Of a stretch of DNA of 64,000 nucleotides, positions 33,998 to 42,518 are shown piece after piece (positions within the stretch are counted from its first letter, which is position 1; the number at the start of each line of letters is the position of its first letter). The position numbers were made by a program, and so were the translations under genes. The notes beneath the pieces were generated by a model. The model made no database searches, had not been told where the DNA came from, and saw only the letters and a list, made by a program, of their open reading frames with translations. The DNA is from Desertimonas sp963772825. GTDB taxonomy: Bacteria > Actinomycetota > Acidimicrobiia > Acidimicrobiales > Ilumatobacteraceae. The DNA lies in the NCBI GenBank assembly GCA_963772825.1, contig CAVYYX010000003.1:1-64000 (forward strand), written 5' to 3'.

Positions 33998-34018
33998 GTG
34001 CGGTACCGGTTCCGCAAC
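33998..34018. promoter_or_regulatory. LacI-type operator, copy 2
   Basis: The core TGCGGTACCGGTTCCGCA differs by one base from the perfect palindrome at 29469-29492. It lies in the divergent promoter region between the oxidoreductase operon (start 33980) and the sugar ABC operon (start 34165). The regulator at 29563 is the likely binder. Confidence 0.7.
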
Positions 34019-34085
34019 GTACGTGCCAGCGGCTCCGGCGTCAACAACGGCATTGAACCAGAATGAACCACATTGCTCCAAATGG

Positions 34086-34115
34086 TTGACACTGGTTAGC
34101 ACGGCAACCTACGCT
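34086..34115 (+). promoter_or_regulatory. Putative sigma-70-like promoter of the sugar ABC operon
   Basis: TTGACA at 34086-34091 is followed after 18 bases by TACGCT at 34110-34115, a plausible -35/-10 pair about 50 bases before the ATG at 34165. Just upstream, tgaacca occurs twice (34052-34070 region) and gcgt-poor sequence breaks the high GC. The -10 match is weak. Confidence 0.4.
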
Positions 34116-34164
34116 CGTCGGCATTCGACGACACGGGGCCGGATCGCTCCGAGGGGGTCCGACG

Positions 34165-35565
34165 ATGAGTACATTCTCCTCTCGACGGCGGTGGTGGGGA
34201 CTAGCCACCTCGACGATCGCTTTCGTGGCCATCGCCGGTGCGGCCGGTTCGCCGGCTGCTTCGGGCGGGTCGGACGAGGAGAGCAACGAGTTGCTTGGCC
34301 CGATGCCGACCGACGACGTGGAGTTGGTCGTCTGGGGTCCCGGCTACTCGGACACCGATGCCGAGGGTAACGACACGTTCTCGAAGGTGATCGACGACCG
34401 TTTCGAGGAGCTCTACCCGAACGTGACGGTGACCCACGAAGGGTTCGACTTCGCCACGCTGGAAACGCGGATCACCACCGCGATGGCGGCGCAGGAGGGA
34501 CCGGACGTGTTCAGCCTGTACTTCAACCCGCAGTATTACCGGGCGATGATCCCGCTCAACGGCTACCTCGACGAGGAGTCGAGCGAGCGCATCCAGTACC
34601 TGCCGTTGTCCGCCGCGATGGATGCCGGCTCGCTCTATTTCATGCCGTACCAGAGCTACGCGTACGTCTGGTACTACAACAAGGCGATGTTCGCCGACGC
34701 CGGCTTGGATCCGGATGCGCCGCCGACGACCTGGGAGGACCTGGTAGCGACGTGCGAGGCGTTGAAGGAGGCCGGGACCACACCGATCGCTGCCGGCTGG
34801 CAGGACGGCTTCCTCGCCAGCTGGTACGGCGACTACGGCTTCATCAGCCAGCTCGTCACCCAGGAGGACATCGACGCGTTCTGGGACCCGTCAGTGGCCC
34901 CCGAGGACAAGATGGGCTGGACCGACCCGCTGATCCGTACCGCGTTCGGCTACCTCGACGAACTCGACCAGCGCGAATGCTTCAACGAGTCGGCGCCCGG
35001 ATTGGTCTACGCCGACATGTTTGCCGAGTTCGCCGGCGAGCGGGCGGCGATGATCTACACCGTCGCAGGAAATCCTCCGTTCGCCGAGACCGCCGATGCG
35101 ATCGGCGTGGACAACCTCGGCGTCTTCAAGATGCCAACCCTGCCGGACTCGCCCTACACGAGCCAGCCGATGGACGCCGGACCCAACCTCACGTTGGGCA
35201 TCATGGAATTCACCGACCACTGCCGAGTGGCGTGGGAGTACGTCAAGTTCCACTACACCGAGGAGAACCAGGCGCTGCTGACCGGGGCAGGCGGGGCATA
35301 CCCGAACCTCAACGGCCTGCCGCCGATCGACTCGGAGATCCCCGCCGAAGCGCAGGTGCTGGAATGGCTCAACAACCCTGACAACCACGGCGGGTTCAGT
35401 CCGGGTGTCGGCGGGCCGACCGATCCGATCAACCGCCGGCTCACGGAATGGCTGAGCGGCGGTGCCACCCTCGACGAGACACTCGAAGCACTGGAGGAGG
35501 AACGTCTCCAGCGGGCCGGCCAGGCGGACGCGGTGGAGTTCGAGGAATCACCCGCCTGCAACTGA
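34165..35565 (+). CDS. ABC transporter extracellular solute-binding protein, family 1 (sugar)
   Basis: A 466-residue MalE/UgpB-type binding protein. A basic start (SRRRWW) and hydrophobic stretch GLATSTIAFVAIAGAAGSPA form a Sec signal without a lipobox Cys, unusual for a Gram-positive binding protein, which is normally a lipoprotein. The mature part has VELVVWGPGYSDTDAEGNDT, GPDVFSLYFNP, YVWYYNKAMFADAGLDPDAP and AAMIYTVAGNPPF. It heads a rightward operon with two permeases, a bicupin and a ROK protein. The cargo is probably an oligosaccharide or sugar derivative processed by the adjacent oxidoreductases. Confidence 0.88.
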   Translation: MSTFSSRRRWWGLATSTIAFVAIAGAAGSPAASGGSDEESNELLGPMPTDDVELVVWGPGYSDTDAEGNDTFSKVIDDRFEELYPNVTVTHEGFDFATLETRITTAMAAQEGPDVFSLYFNPQYYRAMIPLNGYLDEESSERIQYLPLSAAMDAGSLYFMPYQSYAYVWYYNKAMFADAGLDPDAPPTTWEDLVATCEALKEAGTTPIAAGWQDGFLASWYGDYGFISQLVTQEDIDAFWDPSVAPEDKMGWTDPLIRTAFGYLDELDQRECFNESAPGLVYADMFAEFAGERAAMIYTVAGNPPFAETADAIGVDNLGVFKMPTLPDSPYTSQPMDAGPNLTLGIMEFTDHCRVAWEYVKFHYTEENQALLTGAGGAYPNLNGLPPIDSEIPAEAQVLEWLNNPDNHGGFSPGVGGPTDPINRRLTEWLSGGATLDETLEALEEERLQRAGQADAVEFEESPACN

Positions 35566-35568
35566 TCG

Positions 35569-36549
35569 ATGGCCGGTACCGACACGCAGTTGCTCGGTCC
35601 GGAGGTGAATCTCAAACCCACCGGCGCCGCTCGGCGGCCGCCGAAAGGCAGTGGAGTCCAGACCAGCTGGGGCCAGCGGCTCGCCGCCTTCCGCCGCGCC
35701 TCGCTCGAGTCGGCGTTCATTTGGCCGATGTTGCTGCTCGTCGGGGGGCTCATGCTGTACCCGACCGGCACCGCTATCTATCGGTCCTTCTTCGACTGGA
35801 ACCCCGGCTACGACAGTCCGTTCGTCGGGTTTGGCAACTATCGCTATCTGCTCGAATCCGACGTCTTTCGCGAGATCGCCATCAACCAGCTGATCTTCGT
35901 CCTCGGCGTCCCACTGTGGGCCGGCGTTCCGCTTCTCGTTGCCCTCCTGTTGTACGAACGCGTTCCCGCCGCCGGCGTGTTCCGGACGATCTTCTTCTTT
36001 CCAGCGGTGCTGTCTCCCGTGATTCTGGGGCTGCTGTTTCGCTCGTTCCTCCGCGCCGACGGTGTCCTCAACGTGACGTTGGAAGACCTCGGGCTCGGCT
36101 CGCTGGCCCGTCCGTGGATTGACGATCCGAGCTACGTCAAGCCGGTCGTCATCCTCGTCGCCGTGTGGTACACGATGGGCTTCGGCGTCATCTTCTACAG
36201 CGCCGCCTTGTCGACGGTTCCGCCCGAGCTGTTCGAGGCAGCCGAGCTCGACGGCGCCAACTGGTTCCAACGTCTCTGGTACATCTTGCTGCCGCGAATC
36301 ATGCCGATCTTCCTGCTCAACACGATCTTCAGCGTGGCGACGGCGTTCCTGCTGTTCCCGTACGCCTACGTGCTGACACGCGGGGGGCCGGGGTACGCGA
36401 GCACGAGCATCGACTACGACATCTACCAGAACGCGCTACAGAGCGGGTTCTACGGGATCGCCTCCGCCGAAGCTGTTCTGTTGCTGCTCGTGATGACGGT
36501 CGTCTTGTTCACCGCCTACCTGGTCGGGCGTCGGGTGTGGGTGCAATGA
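35569..36549 (+). CDS. ABC transporter permease, MalF/UgpA-like
   Basis: A 326-residue permease with a long charged N-terminus, then six membrane segments beginning FIWPMLLLVGGLMLYPTGTA. The ATPase-contact loop EAAELDGANWFQRLWYILLP is a standard EAA motif. It starts 3 bases after the binding-protein stop, and its own stop overlaps the next permease. No ATPase gene is in this operon, so a shared MsmK/UgpC-type ATPase encoded elsewhere must energise it. Confidence 0.92.
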   Translation: MAGTDTQLLGPEVNLKPTGAARRPPKGSGVQTSWGQRLAAFRRASLESAFIWPMLLLVGGLMLYPTGTAIYRSFFDWNPGYDSPFVGFGNYRYLLESDVFREIAINQLIFVLGVPLWAGVPLLVALLLYERVPAAGVFRTIFFFPAVLSPVILGLLFRSFLRADGVLNVTLEDLGLGSLARPWIDDPSYVKPVVILVAVWYTMGFGVIFYSAALSTVPPELFEAAELDGANWFQRLWYILLPRIMPIFLLNTIFSVATAFLLFPYAYVLTRGGPGYASTSIDYDIYQNALQSGFYGIASAEAVLLLLVMTVVLFTAYLVGRRVWVQ

Positions 36550-37439
36550 GCGTCGTGCACGCCAGGCGGGTCGGACCCTCGGTTGGCGCTGCCGACGCGA
36601 GAGCGCCACGGCTGAGGAGGCGAAGAACTTGGAGCCCCATTCGTCTGAGCATCGCCATCGTCCTCGCCGCGACGTACCTCATGCCGTTCGCCTTCATGTT
36701 CGCGACCGCGCTCAAACCCGCCGACCAGTTCCTGACCGACCCGTCCGCCTGGCCGCGTTCGTTGAGCCTCGAGCACTTCCGCTACGCCTGGCGGAACGCC
36801 GAGCTCGGCAACGGGCTGCGCCAATCGGCGATCGCCGTCGGCATCGGCGTCGTCCTGTGCTGCGCGATCTGCTCGATGGCGGCGTTCTGGTTCCTTCGTC
36901 ATCGCGGCCGCGTCGCCTCGGCGCTGCTCGCCGGTTTCGGGAGCCTGTGGATCCTTCCGCAGGTCGTCTGGCTGATCCCGTTCTTCCTCGTGCTCACGAC
37001 GCTGAACCTGACGAACAACATCTTCGTCCTGGGCGTCGTCTATGGCACGGTGTTCGCGCCCGGCTTCATCTGGCTGTTGTGGGCGTACTTCCTGCAAGGG
37101 CTGCCGCCCGACATCATCGAGGCCGCCGAGATCGATGGTGCGTCGCTCTTCCAGCAGTACCTGCGCATCGCCCTACCGTTGAGCAAGCCGGCGCTCGGGG
37201 CGGTCGCTGCGTTGACGTTCGTGTTCTCATGGGGTGATCTGCTCCTCGCCGTGGTGCTGCTCTCCGATCCCGACCAGTTCACGGTGGTCCCGGCGACGGC
37301 GATCCTGTCTGGTCGCCTCGGTTCAGGCGTGCAAGCGACGACGGCCGCGGCGATCATCACGATGATCCCGCCGATGGTGATCTTCCTGATCGCCCAGAAG
37401 GCGATCGTTCGCGGCATCACGGGCGGTTTCTCGAAGTGA
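36546..37439 (+). CDS. ABC transporter permease, MalG/UgpE-like
   Basis: A 297-residue partner permease starting at ATG 36546 in an ATGA overlap. Membrane segments begin IRLSIAIVLAATYLMPFAFM, the periplasmic FATALKPADQFLTDP is typical of this class, and EAAEIDGASLFQQYLRIALP is the EAA loop. It ends RGITGGFSK, the usual C-terminal signature (VRGLTAGAVK-like). Its stop overlaps the bicupin GTG. Confidence 0.92.
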   Translation: MSVVHARRVGPSVGAADARAPRLRRRRTWSPIRLSIAIVLAATYLMPFAFMFATALKPADQFLTDPSAWPRSLSLEHFRYAWRNAELGNGLRQSAIAVGIGVVLCCAICSMAAFWFLRHRGRVASALLAGFGSLWILPQVVWLIPFFLVLTTLNLTNNIFVLGVVYGTVFAPGFIWLLWAYFLQGLPPDIIEAAEIDGASLFQQYLRIALPLSKPALGAVAALTFVFSWGDLLLAVVLLSDPDQFTVVPATAILSGRLGSGVQATTAAAIITMIPPMVIFLIAQKAIVRGITGGFSK

Positions 37440-38305
37440 GTGAGCGAGCCCGCAGGTCGACGCCGCGGCCGACGTTCGGCGGCCCGACCGTGTTGCGCCG
37501 GGACGAGGTCGCCCATCACGTGTGGGGTGATGCCGGCTCGAGCCTGGTCACCGACCGCGTCTATGTCTCCAACGATCAGCTGCATGTCCTCGAGTTCGAG
37601 TTGCCGCCGCGCAGCGAGTTCCGGCACAGTGAGTCGAACAAGACCGTGTTTGCCGCGGACGTCGCCTACTGCGTGCTCGCGGGTGAACTGGTGGTCGCCG
37701 ACCCGGAGTTCGGTGAGGTCCATATGGTGCCCGCCGGCAGCACGATGTTCTTCCGCCGGGACAGCTGGCACCACGGTTTCAATCCGGGCGGCGACGTTGT
37801 GCGGGTCGTGGAGTTCTTCGCGCCGCCGCCGGCGCGCGGGGCGGCCTCCGAGTACGCCCGTCGACAGCCCGATCTGCAGCTGCCGAGGTACCGAGACGAC
37901 CGATGGAACGGTCGCCTGCCGGACGAGACTGGCGAACGGCAATCGCGCTTGAGGGTGATCGAGGCGCGGGACGCGCACTGGTCCTTTGCCGCTTCGGCAC
38001 CGTCTCATCTGGTTGGCACGCTGGTGGACACCGAGTTCCTCACCGTCGCCGTCGGCCGCGTCTTCGCCGGCCATGTCGAGGACCCGCGGCCGATCGGCGA
38101 CGAGTCAGTCCTCGTCGTCACGGCCGGTGAGCTGTGGGTCGACCTGTCCGATGCGCACGGGGCCGCCTGCCAGTGCGCGCTGCTTCGTGCCGGCGACGCC
38201 GCCTATGCAAGCCGCGGATCCGCGGTTCGTCTCCTCAACCGATCAGCCGCCGAATCGAGGTACCTCCTCGGCAGTGGCCACGTCCCGGACGGTTGGACGC
38301 CGTGA
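37436..38305 (+). CDS. Bicupin protein of unknown function
   Basis: A 289-residue protein with two cupin domains. The first (about residues 30-125) has FRHSESNKTVFAADVAYCVL, GELVVADPEFGEVHMVPAGS and FFRRDSWHHGF, where His residues could bind a metal. The second (about 175-285) is weaker: VGRVFAGHVEDPRPIGDE, VVTAGELWVDL and ALLRAGDAAYASRGS. Start GTG 37436 overlaps the permease stop, and its stop overlaps the ROK gene start. It may be a sugar isomerase or epimerase acting between import and phosphorylation. Confidence 0.75.
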   Translation: MSERARRSTPRPTFGGPTVLRRDEVAHHVWGDAGSSLVTDRVYVSNDQLHVLEFELPPRSEFRHSESNKTVFAADVAYCVLAGELVVADPEFGEVHMVPAGSTMFFRRDSWHHGFNPGGDVVRVVEFFAPPPARGAASEYARRQPDLQLPRYRDDRWNGRLPDETGERQSRLRVIEARDAHWSFAASAPSHLVGTLVDTEFLTVAVGRVFAGHVEDPRPIGDESVLVVTAGELWVDLSDAHGAACQCALLRAGDAAYASRGSAVRLLNRSAAESRYLLGSGHVPDGWTP

Positions 38306-39237
38306 CTGATGTGGTGCTCGCCTTCGACGTCGGCGGCACAGCCGTCACCGCGGGGCTGGTGACAGCCACCGGCGAGGTGCTGTGGAGCATCGAGGCGGCC
38401 ACCGTCCACACCGATCGCGGGCGCGATCCGGGACTGCAGCAGCTTGCGGGCCTCGTTCGGCAACTGCGGCAGGAGGCAGCCGCCCACGATCATGCGGTGC
38501 GCGCCGTGACCCTCGGATTCCCCGAGTACGCCGATCATGACCGCCTGACCAGCACCGAGGTGATCGCCTGGGACCGGCAGCCGGCCGAGGTGCTGGGCGA
38601 CGATCTCGATGACGTGCCGCTGTTCGTCGAGTCGGACGTGCGGTGCGCCGCGATGGCTGAGGCCCAGATGGCTGCAGCCGACGAGCACGACCTCTTCTAC
38701 GTCTCGTGGGGAAGCGGGATCTCGAGCACGCTCGTGATCAATGGCGTCTGCCGGGCCGGGCGCCGCGGCGAGGCGATCGCGCTGGGTGAGTTCGACGTCC
38801 CGGCGACCATTGACCCGACGTGGACGGCGAACCTCGAGCAGTTCGCCTCCGGCGTCGGCATCGCCCGGCGCTACGCCGCGCTGCACCCAGGGGCAGCCTT
38901 CGATGGCCGCGCCGTCGCCGCACGAGCCGACGCTGGCGACGTAGACGCCACCGCGATCGTTTGTTCGGCCGCTCGGGCCGTCGCCGCAGCCTTACGTTCG
39001 TGCATCGCCATCCTCGACCCCGACGTGGTCGTGCTCGGCGGAGGGATCGGCGCCGCCGCCGATGGAGTGGTCGTCACCACGTGTCGCGCCGAACTTGATG
39101 ACCTGCTCACCCGCGCCCATCCTCCCGCTGTCGTCTCCGCTCGGTTGGGTTCTCGGGCCGGACTGATTGGCGCAGGATTAGCCGGCTGGCAACGGCTCGC
39201 CGCCGCCCCCTCGTTCCCCGCCCCGTCGTCAGCCTGA
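38302..39237 (+). CDS. ROK family protein lacking the zinc-binding motif
   Basis: A 311-residue ASKHA-fold protein. VLAFDVGGTAVTAGLVTATG is the phosphate loop, VTLGFPEYADHDRLTSTEVI and LFVESDVRCAAMAEAQMA replace the usual GxPGxxD/DNDxN segments (Ser-Asp here), VSWGSGISSTLVINGV is the second loop, and DVVVLGGGIGAAADG the third. No CxCGxxGCxE zinc motif is present, so it is a divergent kinase or a sugar sensor. It has no DNA-binding domain. It ends the operon; the ISL3 relic follows. Confidence 0.82.
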   Translation: MTDVVLAFDVGGTAVTAGLVTATGEVLWSIEAATVHTDRGRDPGLQQLAGLVRQLRQEAAAHDHAVRAVTLGFPEYADHDRLTSTEVIAWDRQPAEVLGDDLDDVPLFVESDVRCAAMAEAQMAAADEHDLFYVSWGSGISSTLVINGVCRAGRRGEAIALGEFDVPATIDPTWTANLEQFASGVGIARRYAALHPGAAFDGRAVAARADAGDVDATAIVCSAARAVAAALRSCIAILDPDVVVLGGGIGAAADGVVVTTCRAELDDLLTRAHPPAVVSARLGSRAGLIGAGLAGWQRLAAAPSFPAPSSA

Positions 39238-39343
39238 GCGGTCCCAGTCGCCACGGCTCCCAACGTCGGCCAGCATCCCGCGGCGGAGAGTGACGAAGTG
39301 AGGATCCGGGATGCATCATCGTCACCGCCCAGTTTTGACGGTT

Positions 39344-39610
39344 CTACGCGTCTGAGTGGGGAGAGCGGGTTCGGATGCGCGGCGGTGGGGGTCGATCTGG
39401 CCAGGTGATTCCGCCGGCGTGGAGCAGTACGCGTAGCCGGTAGTTGTCGAACGAGCGGAAAGCCGTGGCCGCGGTGCTTGACTTTCTTGACGCACAGGTT
39501 GAGCCCTTCGGTTGGGGCGTTGGATGCGCCGGTGTCGTGGTGGGCGAGGATCTCGCTGCGCCATGACTGCAGGGTTGTGCCGAGGTTGCAACGCCAGGCC
39601 ACTACCGTCG
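39344..39610 (-). pseudogene. ISL3 family transposase relic (C-terminal ~85 residues, frameshifted)
   Basis: Read leftward, TLQSWRSEILAHHDTGASNA then PTEGLNLCVKKVKHRGHGF is the conserved end of the ISL3 DDE domain, including the final catalytic Glu in PTEGLN. At about 39457-39462 one extra base shifts the frame; the proper end (RSFDNYRLRVLLHAGGITW and TRSPHSDA, stop 39344-39346) is in another frame. Everything N-terminal to about 39605 is missing. It sits between the ROK gene and the DUF1801 gene, marking an old insertion. Confidence 0.75.
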
Positions 39611-39649
39611 AACCTCGCCAGGGAGTTCAGCAGCCGAGGAGCACGTGCG

Positions 39650-40054
39650 ATGGCGATGAAGCGCAAGGCAAGTTCGACCCGCAAGCCGCCGGAGCCGTCG
39701 GAGAGCCACGCCGAGATCGATGACTGGATGCGTCGCGTGATGCCGGATCTCAACCCGATCGTGACGCGCCTCGACGAGCTGATCCGAGAGACGCATTCGG
39801 ACCTGCAGTTCGCCGTCAAGTGGAAGAAGGCGTACTACGGGCTGCCCGACGTCGGGTGGATGATGGAGATGGTCGCCTACGACGTCTCCGTGAACGTCGT
39901 GTTCTTCGGCGGCGCCGACTTCGACCCGCCACCGCCGCTCGGCGATGCCGATCGGTCGCGCTACATCAAGCTGAAGACGATGGACGAGGTCGAGCAATCC
40001 GAGCTGATGTCGTGGATCGAGCAGGCTGGTCGCGTCCCGGGGTGGAAGCGATAG
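39650..40054 (+). CDS. DUF1801 domain protein
   Basis: A 134-residue YdhG/DUF1801-type protein of unknown function. After a basic N-terminus comes IDDWMRRVMPDLNPIVTRLD, then LQFAVKWKKAYYGLPDVGWM, the hallmark WK(K/M)..YxLP segment, and VSVNVVFFGGADFDPPPPLG. ATG 39650 has GAGGAG eight bases upstream and supersedes the longer frame from 39512, which overlaps the transposase relic. Confidence 0.85.
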   Translation: MAMKRKASSTRKPPEPSESHAEIDDWMRRVMPDLNPIVTRLDELIRETHSDLQFAVKWKKAYYGLPDVGWMMEMVAYDVSVNVVFFGGADFDPPPPLGDADRSRYIKLKTMDEVEQSELMSWIEQAGRVPGWKR

Positions 40055-40268
40055 CGCTCATCGCACGGCGGTGCTGACGTCGGCCCCGCGCGGTGAGCGC
40101 CAAGTGGTGGAAGCTCCTCGCCACGGTGGCGCCATCCTCGTCACCCGTTCCGGATCGCGTTGCTCGACGTCCGCTTTCGCCGGGTGTCGGACGGACAGCC
40201 TGTAGTCGACCACCTCGGCCCCGAACGGGTGGCCGAATCCATCCGACGACGTGGCCGGTCCGACGGCG

Positions 40269-41045
40269 ATGATGGCCGACGTGGAAACGGTGGGGGTCAG
40301 CGCCGCGAAGAAGGTGGAGGTCGTCGTCGCCCATGACGAGCGCACAACCTTGCGCGTCGGTGATGTGTTCGTGAAGGTCGACAGTGACCAGACGCGCCTC
40401 GACGTCGAGGTGGAGGCGATGGCGATGGCGCCGGTCCCGACACCGGAGATCCTTTGGCGCAAGCCGCCTGCGCTCGCGCTCGCCGCCCTCCCGGGCGTAG
40501 CACTGGGCCATCTCGGGGAGCCGTCGAGTGCGTCGTCGGCGGCCTGGGCTGCGGCCGGTGCCGCTGTCCGGACGCTGCATGACGCTCCGCTGCCGCCATG
40601 GCCCGGGCGCAGCGTGGACGACGTCTCGTCGCGGCTCGTCGACGAGTGCGAATGGCTGATCGCCAACGATGTCCTTCCCGCCGAGGTGACCACACGCAAT
40701 CGCCGGCTTGCCGAGACTGTCCTGCGGCCGTGGACACCGGTGTTCATCCACGGCGACCTGCAGGTCGACCACGTCTTCGTCGAGGGTGACACGGTCACCG
40801 GCGTTCTTGACTGGTCCGAGGCGTCCCAGGGCGACGCCCTGTTCGATCTCGCCATCCTCACGCTCGGGCATCCAGACCACCTCGACGACGTCATCGCCGG
40901 CTATGGCAGCGACGTCGACCGCCACCTGATACGCGCCTGGTGGTCGATGCGCTGTCTGACGAACGTCCGCTGGCTGACCGAGGCCGGCATCTACGGCCCG
41001 CCCGAGGAGTTTCCCGAGGTCGCCGTGTTGAGATCGCAGATGTGA
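40269..41045 (+). CDS. Phosphotransferase enzyme family (APH-like) protein
   Basis: A ~258-residue kinase-fold protein. VGDVFVKVDSDQTRLDVEVE holds the ATP-binding Lys and Glu, VFIHGDLQVDHVFVEGD the catalytic Brenner-type motif (HGD with the later Asn replaced by His), and VTGVLDWSEASQGDALFDLA the metal-binding Asp of IDW(S/E). The MM pair at 40269/40272 or an upstream GTG 40251 could be the start. It resembles aminoglycoside phosphotransferases, but relatives phosphorylate many small molecules, so resistance should not be assumed. Bases 40055-40268 before it and 41046-41337 after it contain no gene I can support. Confidence 0.82.
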   Translation: MMADVETVGVSAAKKVEVVVAHDERTTLRVGDVFVKVDSDQTRLDVEVEAMAMAPVPTPEILWRKPPALALAALPGVALGHLGEPSSASSAAWAAAGAAVRTLHDAPLPPWPGRSVDDVSSRLVDECEWLIANDVLPAEVTTRNRRLAETVLRPWTPVFIHGDLQVDHVFVEGDTVTGVLDWSEASQGDALFDLAILTLGHPDHLDDVIAGYGSDVDRHLIRAWWSMRCLTNVRWLTEAGIYGPPEEFPEVAVLRSQM

Positions 41046-41337
41046 GGCTGAACGAGAGCGACGCAGCCGCCGACTCTCGGGCGAAGGCGATCGGCGTGGC
41101 GAGAAGCAACCGCGCCTCCGACGATCCATCCGGTAAGGACGCCGAACATCCCGACGCCGACCATCCGCTAACGCCGGCTGGATGGTGCTACCGAACCATG
41201 CAAGCCGACATTCGGTCGCTGGTCACCGATAGGCAGCGTGTGAAGAACGGCAGTTCGGTGTCCTCAAGGTTGGGATGTCGAGGAGCAGTTCGGGCTCTCC
41301 GCCCGCGGCTGCCTGCGCGCCGTTAAGTCGGGACGCA

Positions 41338-41460
41338 TTACATCAAGAGATTGATGAACACGGTGAGCAGCAGCGAGGCGAGGGCTGAGAGCACGATCAT
41401 TCCCAGGCACCCCGCCCCGCCGCCGAACGGACGAACTTCGTAGTTGCGACCGAGCCTCAC
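41338..41460 (-). CDS. Small membrane protein (40 residues)
   Basis: A 40-codon gene below usual length cut-offs. From GTG 41460 it reads MRLGRNYEVRPFGGGAGCLG, then a single membrane helix of about 20 residues and a terminal NLLM, stop TAA at 41338. The GTG overlaps the stop of the WGxxG-like protein gene (gtga), so it is translationally coupled. A basic N-terminus, Gly/Cys-rich hinge and short helix predict an N-in single-pass protein. Similar tiny proteins occur in actinobacteria, but no function is known to me. Confidence 0.65.
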   Translation of the reverse strand: MRLGRNYEVRPFGGGAGCLGMIVLSALASLLLTVFINLLM

Positions 41461-41750
41461 GTCAAAGGGATCGTGCCTTTGCCCGATCGGACGTCATCAA
41501 CGGGGGGCCGACTGTCGTACCGGACGGCCGTGTCGCGGCGCTTGAGACCGGCCAGACCCGCCAGGCCAGCGAGGCCCAACAGCCCGAGCAGGCCGACGTT
41601 GCTGCTGTCGTCATCGTCGCCGTCATCCTCGTCGGTCGTCGCTGCGTCTGCGGGCGGAGTGGTTTCGGCGTTTGACGCCTGGGCCACCGCGACCGGTGCA
41701 AGCAACAAAGCGCCGGCCACCATTGGTCCGGCGAGCATCTTCTTCATCAT
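41457..41750 (-). CDS. Exported protein with WGxxG-like C-terminal membrane anchor
   Basis: A 97-residue protein. MMKKMLAGPMVAGALLLAPV with AVAQASNA is a Sec signal peptide. An acidic, Thr/Asp-rich linker (TTDEDDGDDDDSSN) follows, then VGLLGLLGLAGLAGLAGLKR, matching the WGxxG/WGxxGxxR-type C-terminal repeat apart from Val for Trp. The tail continues ~22 residues past the Arg. ATG 41750 (or 41747) is preceded by GGAGGA at 8 bases; the longer frame to 41867 is not needed. Its stop overlaps the 40-residue membrane protein gene, suggesting a two-protein envelope unit. Confidence 0.75.
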   Translation of the reverse strand: MMKKMLAGPMVAGALLLAPVAVAQASNAETTPPADAATTDEDDGDDDDSSNVGLLGLLGLAGLAGLAGLKRRDTAVRYDSRPPVDDVRSGKGTIPLT

Positions 41751-42518
41751 GGGGGTTTCCTCCTGGCAGATGGTTGCTGGTGCAACCGCCCGCCCCTTTA
41801 CCCGCCGCGGTCTGATGCGAAACCAGTTGGCCGGAATCACCTCGGCTCCTTCCCCGGCGGCGGGCACTCAAGTCCACGGTCTTCGCACCGGTGACTGCGC
41901 CTGGTTCCGCTCGCGTGAGCGCTGTGACGAGCGCGACAGACGGCGCGTTGGCCGCCGCCACCTAGGGCTCGGTCTCTCGGCGGGAACGGGTCGTTGCCGC
42001 TCCGGTGTCGTGTTGGAGTTGGTGAACTGCCCGCCCTCGCCTCGGTAGTTGACCTCACCGCCTCCAAGGTTCTCCACGATTCTGTCGGCCAGCTGTATCG
42101 CGACCTTGTTTATCGGCGGTAAGAGTCCCGTGGGGAGGTAACCGCCAAGCGGCACCCCGGAGGTACCAGTCGCTCTAACTCACCCGCCACGCGGGGCTCC
42201 AGCGGTGACGCGTATTTCAGTACCGAATGCCCGCGATGGGCGCGGCGCGACGACAGCGCCGGAGTACAGAACGTGCGCGCCGCACTGCCCGGATAACACT
42301 GGAACAACACTCGAGCCCGGTGTCCGCTACCGCCGCTTGATGCAGAACGACGGGCGCTGTTCGGCACACGGTCTGCGCGACAGGTGGCCGGCCGAGCGGT
42401 TGCCATCGGCGAAGAGCGAACTTCCCAAGTCGTTGCGATGACCACGCCGATCGCCGATTTCATGTGGTTGTTCATCCGGCGCGTGCGGGTCTTACTGTGC
42501 GTGCCTGCAACGGATGCG
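41751..42518. other. 768-base stretch without a recognised gene
   Basis: Open frames here (for example 41868-42155 on the minus strand and 42384 onward on the plus strand) have no family resemblance and no convincing ribosome sites. The first bases hold the ribosome site and presumably the promoter of the WGxxG-like gene. I see no repeat, RNA fold or relic I can name. Confidence 0.4.

Noticed and set aside
32412..34370. 652-codon open frame on the plus strand
   Set aside because: Antisense to two clear Gfo/Idh/MocA genes and overlaps the LacI operator and importer start; no domain signal.
40058..40268. Possible C-terminal gene fragment on the minus strand
   Set aside because: No family could be named and the frame is antisense to the phosphotransferase gene further right.
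40269..41045. Antibiotic-resistance call for the APH-like protein
   Set aside because: The Brenner motif is altered and the family is broad; nothing in context indicates aminoglycoside modification.
41040..41180. Ion-channel-like fragment on the minus strand (VGVGMFGVLTGWIVGG)
   Set aside because: A single hydrophobic stretch with no selectivity filter, no ribosome site and poor flanks; too weak to annotate.
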